Below, one piece after another: positions 45,334 through 56,138 of a DNA stretch of 64,000 bases. The translations under genes were made by a program, and so were the position numbers. Numbering within the stretch: the first letter of the stretch is position 1; the number at the start of each line of letters is the position of its first letter. A model generated the notes under the pieces. That model did not search any database, was not told where the DNA came from, and saw nothing but the letters and a program-made list of their open reading frames with translations. Origin of the DNA: Candidatus Odyssella thessalonicensis L13 (GTDB lineage Bacteria; Pseudomonadota; Alphaproteobacteria; Paracaedibacterales; Paracaedibacteraceae); assembly GCF_000190415.1 (NCBI RefSeq), contig NZ_AEWF01000002.1, positions 310,001 to 374,000 on the forward strand, read 5' to 3'.

Positions 45334-46206
45334 TTATTGCTCAAAAACAAGTGCTGCCCAATCGCCAATAATATGTTGGTCTATTAAAGTGAAACCAACC
45401 TTTTCATAAGCCTGGCGCACCTCATTGAGCTGTCGAACCAATAATCCTGACAGCACCACGCGCCCTTTGGGAGTGATCGACTGGGCCATATCAGGTGCCA
45501 TATCACACAAAGGGGCTGCTAAGATATTGGCGACAATTAAATCAAATGGGCCCTTGCTTTTTACAGCATTTCCATCAAATCCTTCATTACAAAGCGCAGT
45601 AATGGTGTCGGCGCAGTTGTTAATCTGAGCATTGGCTTGGGTCACGCGTACCGATTCGGGATCATTGTCAACGGCCAACACGGGCAGCTGCCAAAGTTTA
45701 GCAATAACCATGGCTAAAATACCCGAACCACATCCCATATCAAGCGGATGACGAGTTTGCCAGCCTTGAGCATGCATCTTTGTTAGGGCTTCAATGCATG
45801 CTGTTGTCGTTTCATGCTCGCCTGATCCAAATGCTGTGGCTGCATTAATTTCTAAGCCGATTAAGTCCACCGGAATATCAGTTTTAGAATGACTGCCATA
45901 AATAAAAAATTTACCGATCTGACGCGCGGGAAAGTTCTTCCAGGTTTGTTCTAACCAGTCGGTATCTGGGAGGTCACAGACCTCAATTTCAGGAACAGGC
46001 AAATGATGACTTTGGGCAGTCTCAGTAATTAATTCGCGTAAATTCTGGTGACTTGTCTCGTTATTTAAAGTGCATTCAAAAATCCAATGGTCGGTGTCTT
46101 CATCCACTTCATACCACGAGACGGCGAGGACAACTTCTGCTAAGACATCACCAAAGATAGGGGCAGCCTTAGAGGTTGTAGGGAAAGATAATTTATATAG
46201 TTTCAT
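45334..46206 (-). CDS. prmA: Ribosomal protein L11 methyltransferase
   Basis: PrmA is a SAM-dependent methyltransferase that modifies L11. From ATG 46206 it has 290 residues; a GTG at 46221 adds five. The diagnostic N-terminal-to-catalytic linker NAATAFGSGEHETTTACIEAL is present, followed by the SAM-binding motif PLDMGCGSGILAMVIAKL, the acidic VLAVDNDPESV and the catalytic-loop-like LIVANILAAPL (NxxAxPL). Typical length. It precedes the SixA-like gene on the same strand. Confidence 0.93.
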   Translation of the reverse strand: MKLYKLSFPTTSKAAPIFGDVLAEVVLAVSWYEVDEDTDHWIFECTLNNETSHQNLRELITETAQSHHLPVPEIEVCDLPDTDWLEQTWKNFPARQIGKFFIYGSHSKTDIPVDLIGLEINAATAFGSGEHETTTACIEALTKMHAQGWQTRHPLDMGCGSGILAMVIAKLWQLPVLAVDNDPESVRVTQANAQINNCADTITALCNEGFDGNAVKSKGPFDLIVANILAAPLCDMAPDMAQSITPKGRVVLSGLLVRQLNEVRQAYEKVGFTLIDQHIIGDWAALVFEQ

Positions 46207-46377
46207 GACATTGTTGTACACTGGATCTGCTGGAAACTCAAGATTTTCAGCAGAAAGTCCTGTGAATTTTACGGCACGCTTTTAACGAGCCAAGGGTGCA
46301 AAAAAGTCTGATATTGTGCTTAAGATGTTTGAATTTTTTCTTTTTATAGGGGGTCTTATAATTTCACGGTCAACCTT

Positions 46378-47553
46378 TTAAGTTTGGATGTTTGGCTGCT
46401 GATTAGATGAAACAGCCATCAATAAAGATTCAACTTTTGATCCTAAAACTAGCTGCGTAATGGAGTCGGCCACCACAGGGGGGCTAAAATAGTATCCTTG
46501 CAGGTAATCAATTGACATTTGCTTGAGATAACCAACTGTTGACGGTCGCTCAATCCCCTCTGCCACCACTTCAAGATCTAACTTATGGGCCATAGCAACG
46601 ATGGCGGATACAATCGCTTGAGAATCCTTCTGGGTCTCAATATTAGTAATAAAGCTTCGCTCAATTTTAATTTTATTAAGAGGAAAACGTTGTAGATAGG
46701 TTAAGCTGGAGTAGCCAGTACCAAAATCATCAAGTGAGATTCGGATTCCCAAGGATCTTAATTTAGCCAGAGATTCAGTAATGTGGGGACTCTGTTCTAA
46801 AAGAATGGACTCAGTAAGTTCGAGTTCAATTTTAGCTGGATTAAGCTTATTTTCTGAGATTACATGGCAAAACTTGTCTAAGAAGTCAGGATTCTTCAAT
46901 TGGATGCTGGAAACATTCATTGAAACAAACAAATCAATTTTTAATTTTTCCCATTCTAAAAGTTGATCCTTGACCGTATTAATGATCCATTCGCCAATGG
47001 GGATAATCAGCCCACTTCTTTCGGCAATGGGAATGAATTCGGCAGGAGAGATACTCCCAAGCTGAGAGTTTGTCCAGCGGAGTAAAGCTTCAACACCGAC
47101 GAGTTTTCCGGCGCGCAAATCCACAATGGGCTGATAATGGAGCTGGAATTCATTTTCCAAGAGCGCAGCTTTAAGCTGATTTTCTATCTCAGCTTGCTTC
47201 ATGTTCTCTTGTTCCATTCCATCAATGTAAAAACAGTAACTTCCCAGTCCTGAGTCTTTAGCGTGACGCAGCGCCGATTCCGCGCATTTCAAGAGATTGG
47301 TAGGGTTTTCTTCCGCCAATGACGATAAAGCAATGCCCATACTACAATCAATTTTAAGTTCGTGGTCCGCAAAGCAGAAGGGAAAACTGAAATCCTTTTT
47401 GATACGTTGAGCAATTTCGAGAAGTTCATCCTTATGTTGCACATTTTCAATGACAATAATAAATTCATCGGCACCTAAGCGATACAGGGTATCATTCTCG
47501 CGAATGCTGCTCCTGAGGCGAGCCGTAATTCCCTGGAGTACCCCGTCACCCAC
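46378..47553 (-). pseudogene. GGDEF-EAL c-di-GMP domain part of a frameshifted signalling gene
   Basis: This frame holds the end of a diguanylate cyclase domain and a full EAL phosphodiesterase domain. It is open upstream of the GTG at 47553 to the A8 run, encoding HDYLTGLPNRTLLTDRLTEA there, so the natural protein starts in the preceding frame (47709-48629). The cyclase motif is GADEF instead of GGDEF, which may weaken synthesis. The EAL domain looks intact: VEALLRW, MNVSSIQL, ELTES, DDFGTGYSSLTYLQRFPLNK and the final VVAEGIER with GYYFSPP. The expected role is c-di-GMP turnover. Alone it has no start signal. Confidence 0.75.
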
Positions 47554-47708
47554 CCCGTGTCCGAGGGTATCATTGATATATTTAAATCGATCGACATTGC
47601 AATGGATGACACCGACATCCCTGTTATTGTGGTGCGAGGATATTAGGGCTTCTGTTAACCGATCAGTTAACAGGGTCCGGTTAGGTAGTCCAGTTAAGTA
47701 ATCATGGG

Positions 47709-48629
47709 TTAACTCGTATGACAGCTCTTTGTTATCAGTTTTTTTTGACTGATATCAAGAGTGGTGACAATGATTCCCATCGATTCATTGTTGTGGCTGT
47801 AATCGCGCACACTAAGCGCATAAGTTTTTCCATTTGTGAGCGTGATCTCTGGAGTTATTCCTGAGTGCGATAAAAGCGCGTCATCGAATATTTCCTTATT
47901 AGAGGTAAGGTGTTTGGTATGCTCATTGAGTTGAGCTAAAGTCATCTTTTGGCTTAACTGGGCCGGAATAAGCCACATGTTAATAAATTTTTGGTTGCAA
48001 GCAAGGATTTCCTTCGTCGGGCTTAGCATTAAGATTCCTTCTTGCGAAGAGTCAAGGGTGGCACGCGCTAATAACAGCGCTTGGCTCAACTTTGTGGTCT
48101 TTTCATCAACAATTTGTTCCATTTGTTGCGCATATCTCTTGATCTCTCTGGTCATAGTCCATTTCGATAAAAGGGCACTGATCAGCTGTTTTACCTCAAT
48201 GTAATCAAAAGGCTTCCTTAGGATTAGCAACCGATCAGTTAAGCCTAAGATATTAACAATTTTGAGATAGGCATAATAGGAGCTATCAGAACAGATGACA
48301 ATTTGAATATCAGGATCTGACTCCCAGATAACTTTGATGGTCTTGATGGCATCCCAGCCCCGCGACATTTGAATATCGATCAGCACCAAGGCATAAGGGT
48401 CGCCTGCTTTATAAGCCTTGATAATTTGCCGTGCCCCTTGAGACTCTGAATAGGCAGAATCTATTTCTAGGGACGCGTTGATTTGCTCAGGTATCTTTGA
48501 GTCGGGGATCTCTGTTAAGTGCATTCCGGCCGGGTCATGCGGGTAATGGCTGAGAATTTTACGGAAACTCTCATGATTTTTAGAGTTATAATCAATCATA
48601 ATGAGTTTAAATTTCAATTTATGGGACAT
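47709..48629 (-). CDS. Response regulator-PAS part of the frameshifted GGDEF-EAL gene
   Basis: From ATG 48629 (GGAGAAG just upstream) it encodes 306 residues. A receiver domain (~1-150) has phosphoacceptor Asp in ALVLIDIQMSRG and the conserved Lys in LILRKPFDY. A coiled linker precedes a PAS-like domain (~180-295: LDSSQEGILMLSPTKEILAC). The frame stops 19 codons past the PAS after CAA AAA AAA CTG. One extra A in the 8-base run (47739-47746) would lead directly into TDNKELSYELTHDYLTGLPN of the GGDEF domain. The A_AAA_AAA sequence is also a classic -1 ribosomal slippery heptamer, so a regulated double product is possible. Confidence 0.75.
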   Translation of the reverse strand: MSHKLKFKLIMIDYNSKNHESFRKILSHYPHDPAGMHLTEIPDSKIPEQINASLEIDSAYSESQGARQIIKAYKAGDPYALVLIDIQMSRGWDAIKTIKVIWESDPDIQIVICSDSSYYAYLKIVNILGLTDRLLILRKPFDYIEVKQLISALLSKWTMTREIKRYAQQMEQIVDEKTTKLSQALLLARATLDSSQEGILMLSPTKEILACNQKFINMWLIPAQLSQKMTLAQLNEHTKHLTSNKEIFDDALLSHSGITPEITLTNGKTYALSVRDYSHNNESMGIIVTTLDISQKKLITKSCHTS

Positions 48630-48852
48630 GCTCTTCTCCAACTATCTCATTAGATCGCATATAATGTTTGAGAGATTTCAGACGCCTATGGAAAATAACA
48701 GTACTAATCATCGTCTGGTCTATACCGTTAGGGTCATTTCCATTAAAATTATTCATTCCGTTGTCCCTCAATTTAATTATTCGCCTCATCAGTCTTTTCA
48801 AAATGAGCTTTAGAGTATTTAACAGCTTAGAGTTATAGTAAGCTGATGAAAC

Positions 48853-49884
48853 TTATTTCTTTCTTAAAAATGTTTCAAAAATATCTAAAGATGATTTCCT
48901 TCCGATGGCGTCTTTGTTATCAATGAGCCAAGACTCAGCTGCTTGACGCCCAATATCTTTAAGATGTAGGAAAAAATCCCAACTTGTATTGAGCTTGCTT
49001 GAAGCATTTAAGTCCAACATTCCTTGGCAATCTGTGATCATATGCATTTTAATGTCCTTGTAGTCCTGGGCGTCGAGTTTACCCCGAGCAATAAGCCGAC
49101 TGACAAAGTTTATAGCTCGCATTTCAGCAATAAGGCTGGAGTTAAACGTGATCTCATTTAAACGGTTGAAAATATCGTTGGCAGTGTGCGGAATTTGTTG
49201 ACGATAAAGAGGATTGATCTGCACTAAGATGATATCAGGGCTGTGGGTGTTATAAATTAGTGGCCATAAGACAGGATTTCCCATATAGCCCCCATCCCAA
49301 TAATAATCATCATCAATTTTAACGGCTTGAAAGATAAAAGGAATACACGCTGAAGCCAGAAGGCTATCTAAGGTGATCTCTCCTTGCTTGAATATCCGAG
49401 GTTGACCTGATCTAACCGACGTGGCCGCGACAAAGAGCTGAACGTCGGACTTGGCGAGTAAATCAAAGTCGATGGTCTTTTCCAGAACCCATCTCAGGGG
49501 ATTTAAGTTTAATGGATTTAGTTGATAGGGGGAGAGGAGGCGGCTCAACAATTCGTGATAAGTATAACTTAAAGACCAGTCTAAATTCCAAGGGTTATCT
49601 AATTTTTCAGCGGGCGTCGGACGAATTGGGTTGAAGACGTTTCCCAGAAGGCTTATCTCCCACCAGAATGATTGGAGCGTTTCTTTTGCCTTTTCTTGTT
49701 TGCCTAAAGCATATCCATAAGCGAGCACAACAGCATTCATGGCCCCCGCACTGGTGCCGCTGATACCTTCAATTTCTACATCTTCTTCTTCTAGCAACCG
49801 GTCCAAGACTCCCCAGGTGAAAGCGCCATGGGCACCGCCACCTTGAAGGGCTAAGTTGACCTTGCTCGTCCTTTTTGATGCCAT
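48853..49884 (-). CDS. Patatin-like phospholipase
   Basis: From ATG 49884 it has 343 residues. The oxyanion loop is LALQGGGAHGAFTWG, the nucleophile motif is GISGTSAGAMNAVV (GxSxG) and the catalytic Asp is in YYWDGGYMGNPVL (DGG). These define the Ser-Asp dyad of patatin-family lipid acyl hydrolases. It has no signal peptide. Family members act on phospholipids or storage lipids, and some are effectors in intracellular bacteria; one housekeeping group is RssA-like. The start overlaps the 3' end of the epimerase gene by 34 nt, suggesting coupling. Confidence 0.88.
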   Translation of the reverse strand: MASKRTSKVNLALQGGGAHGAFTWGVLDRLLEEEDVEIEGISGTSAGAMNAVVLAYGYALGKQEKAKETLQSFWWEISLLGNVFNPIRPTPAEKLDNPWNLDWSLSYTYHELLSRLLSPYQLNPLNLNPLRWVLEKTIDFDLLAKSDVQLFVAATSVRSGQPRIFKQGEITLDSLLASACIPFIFQAVKIDDDYYWDGGYMGNPVLWPLIYNTHSPDIILVQINPLYRQQIPHTANDIFNRLNEITFNSSLIAEMRAINFVSRLIARGKLDAQDYKDIKMHMITDCQGMLDLNASSKLNTSWDFFLHLKDIGRQAAESWLIDNKDAIGRKSSLDIFETFLRKK

Positions 49885-50693
49885 TTCAGACAATCGCCCA
49901 AGCCTTCTCTATAGGACGGGTATAGCAGATCATCCTTTAATATTTTCTTAATTAGCGTGTTTTTAATTCGCTTATTCTCTGAAAAGAAGTCTTGCATCAT
50001 TGCAGACAGCGGAACTGATTCCCAGATATGCACTGGAGCTGGCGGTAAACTGAGAAGTTTATAAGCATATAAATAGACTTCGACGAGGGCCGCAGGGCAG
50101 TCGTCAGCAAGATTGGCCAGTTTAGGCTGAATCGTCGTGCTGGCTAAGATGACGCGGCAAATATCATCCACGTGAATGCGATTAAAGACATGGCCTGGCT
50201 TCTCAATAAGTTGAGCCTTATTATTTAGGATGGACTCAATCGCTGAACGACCGGGCCCATAAATACCTGAAAGCCGTAATATGCTTAAGGGGAAACCTAA
50301 CTGTTGCCAATGCTGCTCTGCTGTTAGACGATAATGACCACGGGGCGAACAGGGCATGGCAGGTGTATTCTCATCAATCCAGTTGCCGTGGTGATCTCCA
50401 TAAACACTCGTGGCTGAAAGATAACCTATCCATTTAATAGGCTTGGCTCTGTTTTTAAAATAAGAACTATAATGCCGTAATGTAATATCTCCTTCAGCAT
50501 CTGGCGGAATCGAGATAAGGAAATTATCAAATTGATCAAGGATAGGGTAAGGAATATTGGCGAACGGGAAGAGGGATTCTTGCTGTAAGGGCTTGCGGGT
50601 GCAGCCGGCAGTTTTCGTCACGGACGGTAAGAGGTGATCTAACCGTTGGGCCACATAGCCATAACCAAAGAAAAATAGATTTGCGGGTGTCAT
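49851..50693 (-). CDS. NAD(P)-dependent sugar epimerase/dehydratase-like protein (SDR)
   Basis: The product has 280 residues. The N-terminal nucleotide-binding glycine motif is FFFGYGYVAQRL. The SDR region shows GYLSATSVYGDHHGNWIDE, with a Tyr-xxx-Lys-like element replaced by GHYRLTAEQ, and ILRLSGIYGPGRSAIE plus NRIHVDDICRVILAS. The pattern resembles the atypical extended SDR group (YeeZ-like). The catalytic Lys is not evident, so the enzymatic activity is uncertain. Its 3' end overlaps the patatin gene. Confidence 0.8.
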   Translation of the reverse strand: MTPANLFFFGYGYVAQRLDHLLPSVTKTAGCTRKPLQQESLFPFANIPYPILDQFDNFLISIPPDAEGDITLRHYSSYFKNRAKPIKWIGYLSATSVYGDHHGNWIDENTPAMPCSPRGHYRLTAEQHWQQLGFPLSILRLSGIYGPGRSAIESILNNKAQLIEKPGHVFNRIHVDDICRVILASTTIQPKLANLADDCPAALVEVYLYAYKLLSLPPAPVHIWESVPLSAMMQDFFSENKRIKNTLIKKILKDDLLYPSYREGLGDCLKWHQKGRARST

Positions 50694-50744
50694 GCTTGAT
50701 TCATAAGAGGGTGGGGGAAATAGTGGTGGGAAAGAGGTAAAATA

Positions 50745-50790
50745 ATTAACATCCCGGTTGGGTAAAAATACTCCTCATCGAGATGTTAAT
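50745..50790 (-). terminator. Possible terminator of gltX
   Basis: ATTAACATC (50745-50753) and GATGTTAAT (50782-50790) form a perfect 9-bp stem with a 28-nt loop. On the minus strand the stem is followed by TATTTTACC. It lies 12 nt past the gltX stop; the long loop lowers confidence. Confidence 0.4.
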
Positions 50791-50802
50791 ATCAGCTTGC
50801 TT

Positions 50803-52200
50803 TTATAAGCGTATAAAGCTCTCTAAGCGCTTTATAGTTTCTTCTTTACCTAGCACGGCCATCACTTCAAAAACACTGGGCGAGACTGTGCTGCCTGTTA
50901 AAGCCACACGTAAAGGTTGAGCAATATTACCTAGTTTCTCCCCCAAGCGTTCAGCGGTTTCGCGAACCTTTGCATCCAAATCCTGCTCTGTAAAGCTAGC
51001 CAACGTTTTCATATCCTGTATCACCGCCTCGACAAGCCTCTGGTTAGGTTCTGAGATAAACTTTTGCGCTTTTTCATCAGCTTCAGCGACACGGATATAA
51101 ATAAGGGAGTTGTCGGCCAATTCGAGCACAGTTTTTGCTCTTTGCTTTAAACCATTCATTCCTTGCGAAATTCGCTCAATTTCAGCTGGTGTTAATTTTA
51201 CGCCCAACTTTTCTTCAATCAACGGTTGGCAAAGTTGCAGCAAGCGCCCATTGTCAGCCTCACGCATATAGTGAGCATTTAAATTAGTGAGCTTGGCTAG
51301 ATCAAAGCGTGCTGGTGAGCGGCCGATGGCATCAATATTAAACCACTCAATGGCCTGTTCGCGACTAATAATTTCATCGTCGCCATGGCTCCAGCCGAGT
51401 CGTAGAAGATAGTTGCACATGGCTTCCGGTAAAAAGCCCAGTGCCCGGTAGCTTTCTGCCCCTAAGGCTCCATGGCGTTTCGACAACTTAGCACCGTCAG
51501 GGCCGTGAATTAAAGGAATGTGAGCGAACGCGGGAACATCCCAGCCGCAAGCCTGGTATAAATGATATTGGCGAAACGCATTTGTTAAATGGTCATCGCC
51601 GCGAATAATGTGGGTAATATTCATATCGTGATCATCTACTACCACTGAGAGCATATAAGTGGGGGTGCCATCAGCACGCAATAAAACCATGTCGTCCAGC
51701 TGTGTATTTTGTAAAGTTACCGGCCCTTGAACCAGGTCGTCGATATGAGTCTCCCCCGTTTGCGGCGCTTTAAAGCGGATTACAGGAGCAACTCCGGCGG
51801 GTGCCTGAGCAGCATCACGGTCACGCCAATAGCCGTTATAGCGAGGCGGTAAATTATTCGCCTTTGCTTCTTCACGCATTTTTTCTAGTTCTTCTGGCGA
51901 GCAATAGCAATAATATGCTTTGCCTTCTTCAAGAAGCTTTCTGGCTACAGCTGCATGTCGTTCAGCGCGCGCAAATTGGTAAACAATTTCTTCATCCCAA
52001 TCTAATTGTAACCATTTCATACTATCAATAATGGTGTCGACAGCTTCCTGAGTAGAGCGGGCTCGGTCTGTATCTTCAATGCGAAGTAAGAACCTACCGC
52101 CCTGATGTTTGGCAAATAAGTAATTAAATAGAGCAGTTCGGGCGCCACCAATATGAAGATAACCCGTCGGAGAGGGCGCAAAGCGCGTAATTACAGTCAT
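50803..52200 (-). CDS. gltX: Glutamyl-tRNA synthetase
   Basis: The enzyme charges tRNA-Glu (and in many alphaproteobacteria tRNA-Gln, followed by amidation) in the cytoplasm. It has 465 residues. Class I signatures are FAPSPTGYLHIGGARTALFN (HIGH-type) and the KLSKRHGALGAESY region (KMSKS-type). The remainder matches GltX in order: LRIEDTDRARS, DDHDMNITHIIRGDDHLTN and NYLLRLGWSHGD. It ends in LESFIRL. The gene precedes the SDR and patatin genes on the same strand. Confidence 0.97.
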   Translation of the reverse strand: MTVITRFAPSPTGYLHIGGARTALFNYLFAKHQGGRFLLRIEDTDRARSTQEAVDTIIDSMKWLQLDWDEEIVYQFARAERHAAVARKLLEEGKAYYCYCSPEELEKMREEAKANNLPPRYNGYWRDRDAAQAPAGVAPVIRFKAPQTGETHIDDLVQGPVTLQNTQLDDMVLLRADGTPTYMLSVVVDDHDMNITHIIRGDDHLTNAFRQYHLYQACGWDVPAFAHIPLIHGPDGAKLSKRHGALGAESYRALGFLPEAMCNYLLRLGWSHGDDEIISREQAIEWFNIDAIGRSPARFDLAKLTNLNAHYMREADNGRLLQLCQPLIEEKLGVKLTPAEIERISQGMNGLKQRAKTVLELADNSLIYIRVAEADEKAQKFISEPNQRLVEAVIQDMKTLASFTEQDLDAKVRETAERLGEKLGNIAQPLRVALTGSTVSPSVFEVMAVLGKEETIKRLESFIRL

Positions 52201-52511
52201 TAGTATAGCTTTAATAATCAGTTAAATATGGATTGAAAGTAGCTGAAATTTACAGTTTTTTCTAGTAGCGAATCAGGGAAGCCATAAAGAGCGGGATTTT
52301 TAGCCTTAAAAATAAGCTTGCTCAGTCTTGTTATGCTTAAATCAGGCACATTTTTCCCGTTTTGCCCGTCTTTTTTAGAGGTTATAGTTTCTGCAAGATT
52401 TGAATGTTGGTAAGGGCTAACGACCCTCTAAGACAGAGGGCAAGTTAGTTAACCTCTAAACACTATTTACAGTCGTCTTTCAAGAAACGCTGTCACATCC
52501 ATGAGGCTAAA
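52201..52511. other. 311-bp gap between divergent gltX and hydrolase genes
   Basis: It contains no reading frame of note. The composite hairpin at 52417-52448 is its main structure. Promoters for both flanking genes should lie here but were not resolved. Confidence 0.4.
52417..52448 (+). promoter_or_regulatory. Composite hairpin upstream of the exported hydrolase gene
   Basis: An inner stem CCCTCT/AGAGGG (52424-52429 and 52435-52440, 5-nt loop) is enclosed by CTAAC/GTTAG (52417-52421 and 52444-52448). It ends 63 nt before the ATG and lacks a T-run, so it could be a leader structure or operator. Confidence 0.4.
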
Positions 52512-53597
52512 ATGATAAAGAGCATAGCGGCTGTTATAACTATTTTAATTACAGGGTGGAGTACCGCCAGTGAGCAGAGTCACAATATGGGTTGGGAGGA
52601 AGTCTCGACAGTTGTTCAAGCCCCCTCTTACCAGTTTAATGGTGTGTTGCTGGTTAAGAAGAATGAAGCGGTTTTATTTAGTCTAGAGTCTGGTTCTGCC
52701 GATAAAGAAGGTTTAACCTCTTTAACATTAGAAAATAAATTTATTGCCGGTTCGATCACGAAGCAGATGGTCGCTGCTCTGGCATTAAAACAGGTTGAAG
52801 AGGGTAGATTAGATCTTCATAAACCCATCACAGATTATGGTGTCACAGCAAGCACCCCCGGGTCAAAAGCGATCACTTGCCATCACCTCCTGAGCCATAG
52901 AGCCGCATTTGATTCTAAGGGGAAGCTCGTCAGTGATCCTGATCAACAATTTTCATACAGCAATTATGGCTACCATTTAGTCGGGAACGTTTTAGAAAAA
53001 GTTATGAATCAGCCGCTGCAAGAGAATTTGAATAAATTGTTTGCAGAGATAGGGATGTCAGACACAAGCTATTATGCGGGTGACGAGCTGTCGTCTTTGC
53101 GCGCAGTTAATGGTTTAGTTCCAGGATATATGAGAGTTTACGGCACCAACTATTGGCTGCCAAAGCAGCATCCTTTCCAGGCTGTTAGGCCGTTTCCTTA
53201 CTTATATCCTGCCTCCGCTGGCGTCATCACCACCGTCTCAGATCTGCATCGCTGGAATCAAGCTCTGTTTCAGGGGAAAATTGTTAATCAAGCTTCCTTA
53301 CACCTCATGACCACGCCTTATTCTACCAATGATGATCATTATTTGTCGGGAAGGGTGGGATACGGTTATGGTATTCAAATTTCCGACACGCCCTTGGGGC
53401 AAGAATTCTCCCATGCAGGCTATGTCTATGGTTATATGGGTTTGAACTGTTATTATCCAGAAAAGAACCTGTCGCTTATTATATTGCAGAATGTTAGCGA
53501 GCCCGTGCTGAAGGATAATATGGAATGGCGGAAATACTGCTTTAGAGCCTTTCTTGCCGTTCGGCGTAAACTCTTTGATGCGCTAACCGTAAAGTAA
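52512..53597 (+). CDS. Exported beta-lactamase-family serine hydrolase
   Basis: The product has 361 residues. A signal peptide covers residues 1-20 (AAVITILITGWSTAS). The serine beta-lactamase/DD-peptidase motifs are present: SITK (S81-x-x-K84), YSN (Y149-x-N151) and HAG (301-303). This order and spacing fit the class C-like (beta-lactamase superfamily, PF00144-type) group, which includes esterases and peptidases as well as lactamases. GAGG precedes the ATG by 5 nt. It should act in the periplasm. The substrate cannot be told from sequence; clinical resistance is not implied. Confidence 0.88.
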   Translation: MIKSIAAVITILITGWSTASEQSHNMGWEEVSTVVQAPSYQFNGVLLVKKNEAVLFSLESGSADKEGLTSLTLENKFIAGSITKQMVAALALKQVEEGRLDLHKPITDYGVTASTPGSKAITCHHLLSHRAAFDSKGKLVSDPDQQFSYSNYGYHLVGNVLEKVMNQPLQENLNKLFAEIGMSDTSYYAGDELSSLRAVNGLVPGYMRVYGTNYWLPKQHPFQAVRPFPYLYPASAGVITTVSDLHRWNQALFQGKIVNQASLHLMTTPYSTNDDHYLSGRVGYGYGIQISDTPLGQEFSHAGYVYGYMGLNCYYPEKNLSLIILQNVSEPVLKDNMEWRKYCFRAFLAVRRKLFDALTVK

Positions 53598-53630
53598 GGA
53601 GAGGCTTATAAACTCGTGCTGCTTTAAGGA

Positions 53631-53828
53631 TTAACTGAGTTGTTCAATTAACTGCTGGATCTGTTCCTCACTTAAATCATTAATGCGTAGCTTTTTATCT
53701 GTCTTATCAAAAAGACCATTTAGTTTACAGATTAACTCAATGGCGCGCAGGGCGAGACGATGATTGCCTTCGCGCTGGGCAGCTTGCAGAATTTCATGCA
53801 GATGGGCATAAACTTGGGAAGGGGACAT
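53631..53828 (-). CDS. Small helical protein of unknown function
   Basis: From ATG 53828, with GGAG 6 nt upstream, it has 65 residues; a start at 53840 would add four. It is entirely helical (LHEILQAAQREGNHRLALRA, then IELICKLNGLFDK and a final LSEEQIQQLIEQLS). The RALRAIELICKLNGLF pattern resembles small-terminase-like or related phage and plasmid proteins, but that likeness is faint. It is convergent with the hydrolase gene and lies upstream of groESL in opposite orientation. Confidence 0.65.
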   Translation of the reverse strand: MSPSQVYAHLHEILQAAQREGNHRLALRAIELICKLNGLFDKTDKKLRINDLSEEQIQQLIEQLS

Positions 53829-53944
53829 AACTAGCTCCAATCTTTATTAAGCTATTATAAATAAAAACATAATTGGTTTTAAAAGGTTTAGATCGGGCTA
53901 AAATTTTAGGTCAATTTTTATCCGTTATTTTTGTTTGCGCCCTA

Positions 53945-53973
53945 TTGACAGCTTTTTAAAGATATGCGATAAA
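53945..53973 (+). promoter_or_regulatory. Housekeeping promoter of groESL
   Basis: A perfect -35 TTGACA (53945-53950) is followed after 17 nt by GATAAA (53968-53973), close to the -10 consensus. The CIRCE operator starts 2 nt downstream, covering the expected start site. Confidence 0.8.
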
Positions 53974-53974
53974 G

Positions 53975-54001
53975 TTAGCACTCCCTTAGTGAGAGTGCTG
54001 A
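53975..54001 (+). promoter_or_regulatory. CIRCE operator (HrcA site)
   Basis: TTAGCACTC-N9-GAGTGCTGA matches the CIRCE consensus TTAGCACTC-N9-GAGTGCTAA with one mismatch. HrcA binds CIRCE and represses groESL until heat shock. The position between the promoter and groES is classical. Confidence 0.95.
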
Positions 54002-54026
54002 TAGCAAAACAAAGGAGATATGAATA

Positions 54027-54317
54027 ATGAAGTTCAGACCATTACATGATCGTGTGCTTGTGAAGCGGATTGAATCCGAAGAAAAAACTAAATCTGGTAT
54101 TATTATCCCCGATACAGCAAAAGAAAAGCCTCAAGAAGGTGAGGTTATCGCTGTTGGTTCTGGTCTGCGTAAAGAAGATGGAGCAGTTGTTCCTCTGGAT
54201 GTAAAAGTTGGTGATCGGATCCTATTTGGCAAATGGTCCGGCACGGAGATAAAAATTGAGGGCAATGAATTCTTGGTGATGAAAGAATCCGATATAATGG
54301 GAATTCTAGCTGCCTAA
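54027..54317 (+). CDS. groES: Co-chaperonin GroES
   Basis: GroES caps the GroEL chamber as a heptamer. It has 96 residues. [29 protein letters not shown] includes the mobile loop with the GIII tip; the C-terminal part ends [13 protein letters not shown]. The ribosome-binding site AAGGAG is 11 nt before the ATG. It is the first gene of the CIRCE-controlled operon, 115 nt before groEL. Confidence 0.98.
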   Translation: MKFRPLHDRVLVKRIESEEKTKSGIIIPDTAKEKPQEGEVIAVGSGLRKEDGAVVPLDVKVGDRILFGKWSGTEIKIEGNEFLVMKESDIMGILAA

Positions 54318-54420
54318 ACTTTGGGAGCCGAGTGGGGATAGCCTCTCCATTAAAGCTGATGGAGCGCATAGTTATTTATACTTGGCCCTTAAAGAAGTTA
54401 TTAAGAAATTTTATGATTAA

Positions 54421-56085
<1,665 letters not shown>

Positions 56086-56114
56086 TCCAAGCCATCTTCA
56101 TAATGCTATCAAGA

Positions 56115-56138
56115 AAGGTACCTTCGGGTACCTTTTTT
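56115..56138 (+). terminator. Intrinsic terminator of groESL
   Basis: AAGGTACC (56115-56122) pairs perfectly with GGTACCTT (56127-56134) around a UUCG tetraloop, then runs into further T residues. It is a very stable terminator, 29 nt after groEL. Confidence 0.95.

Noticed and set aside
48619-48801. 60-codon minus-strand frame just upstream of the receiver-PAS gene
   Set aside because: It overlaps the true gene start in another frame, is basic and low in information, and has only a weak start signal.
52512-53597. Calling the exported hydrolase a true beta-lactamase
   Set aside because: The SxxK, YxN and HAG motifs are shared by esterases and peptidases of the superfamily; nothing in the sequence shows antibiotic hydrolysis.
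53631-53828. Assignment of the small helical protein as a phage terminase subunit
   Set aside because: The likeness is limited to a short helix pattern and no other phage genes are present, so it is left as unknown.
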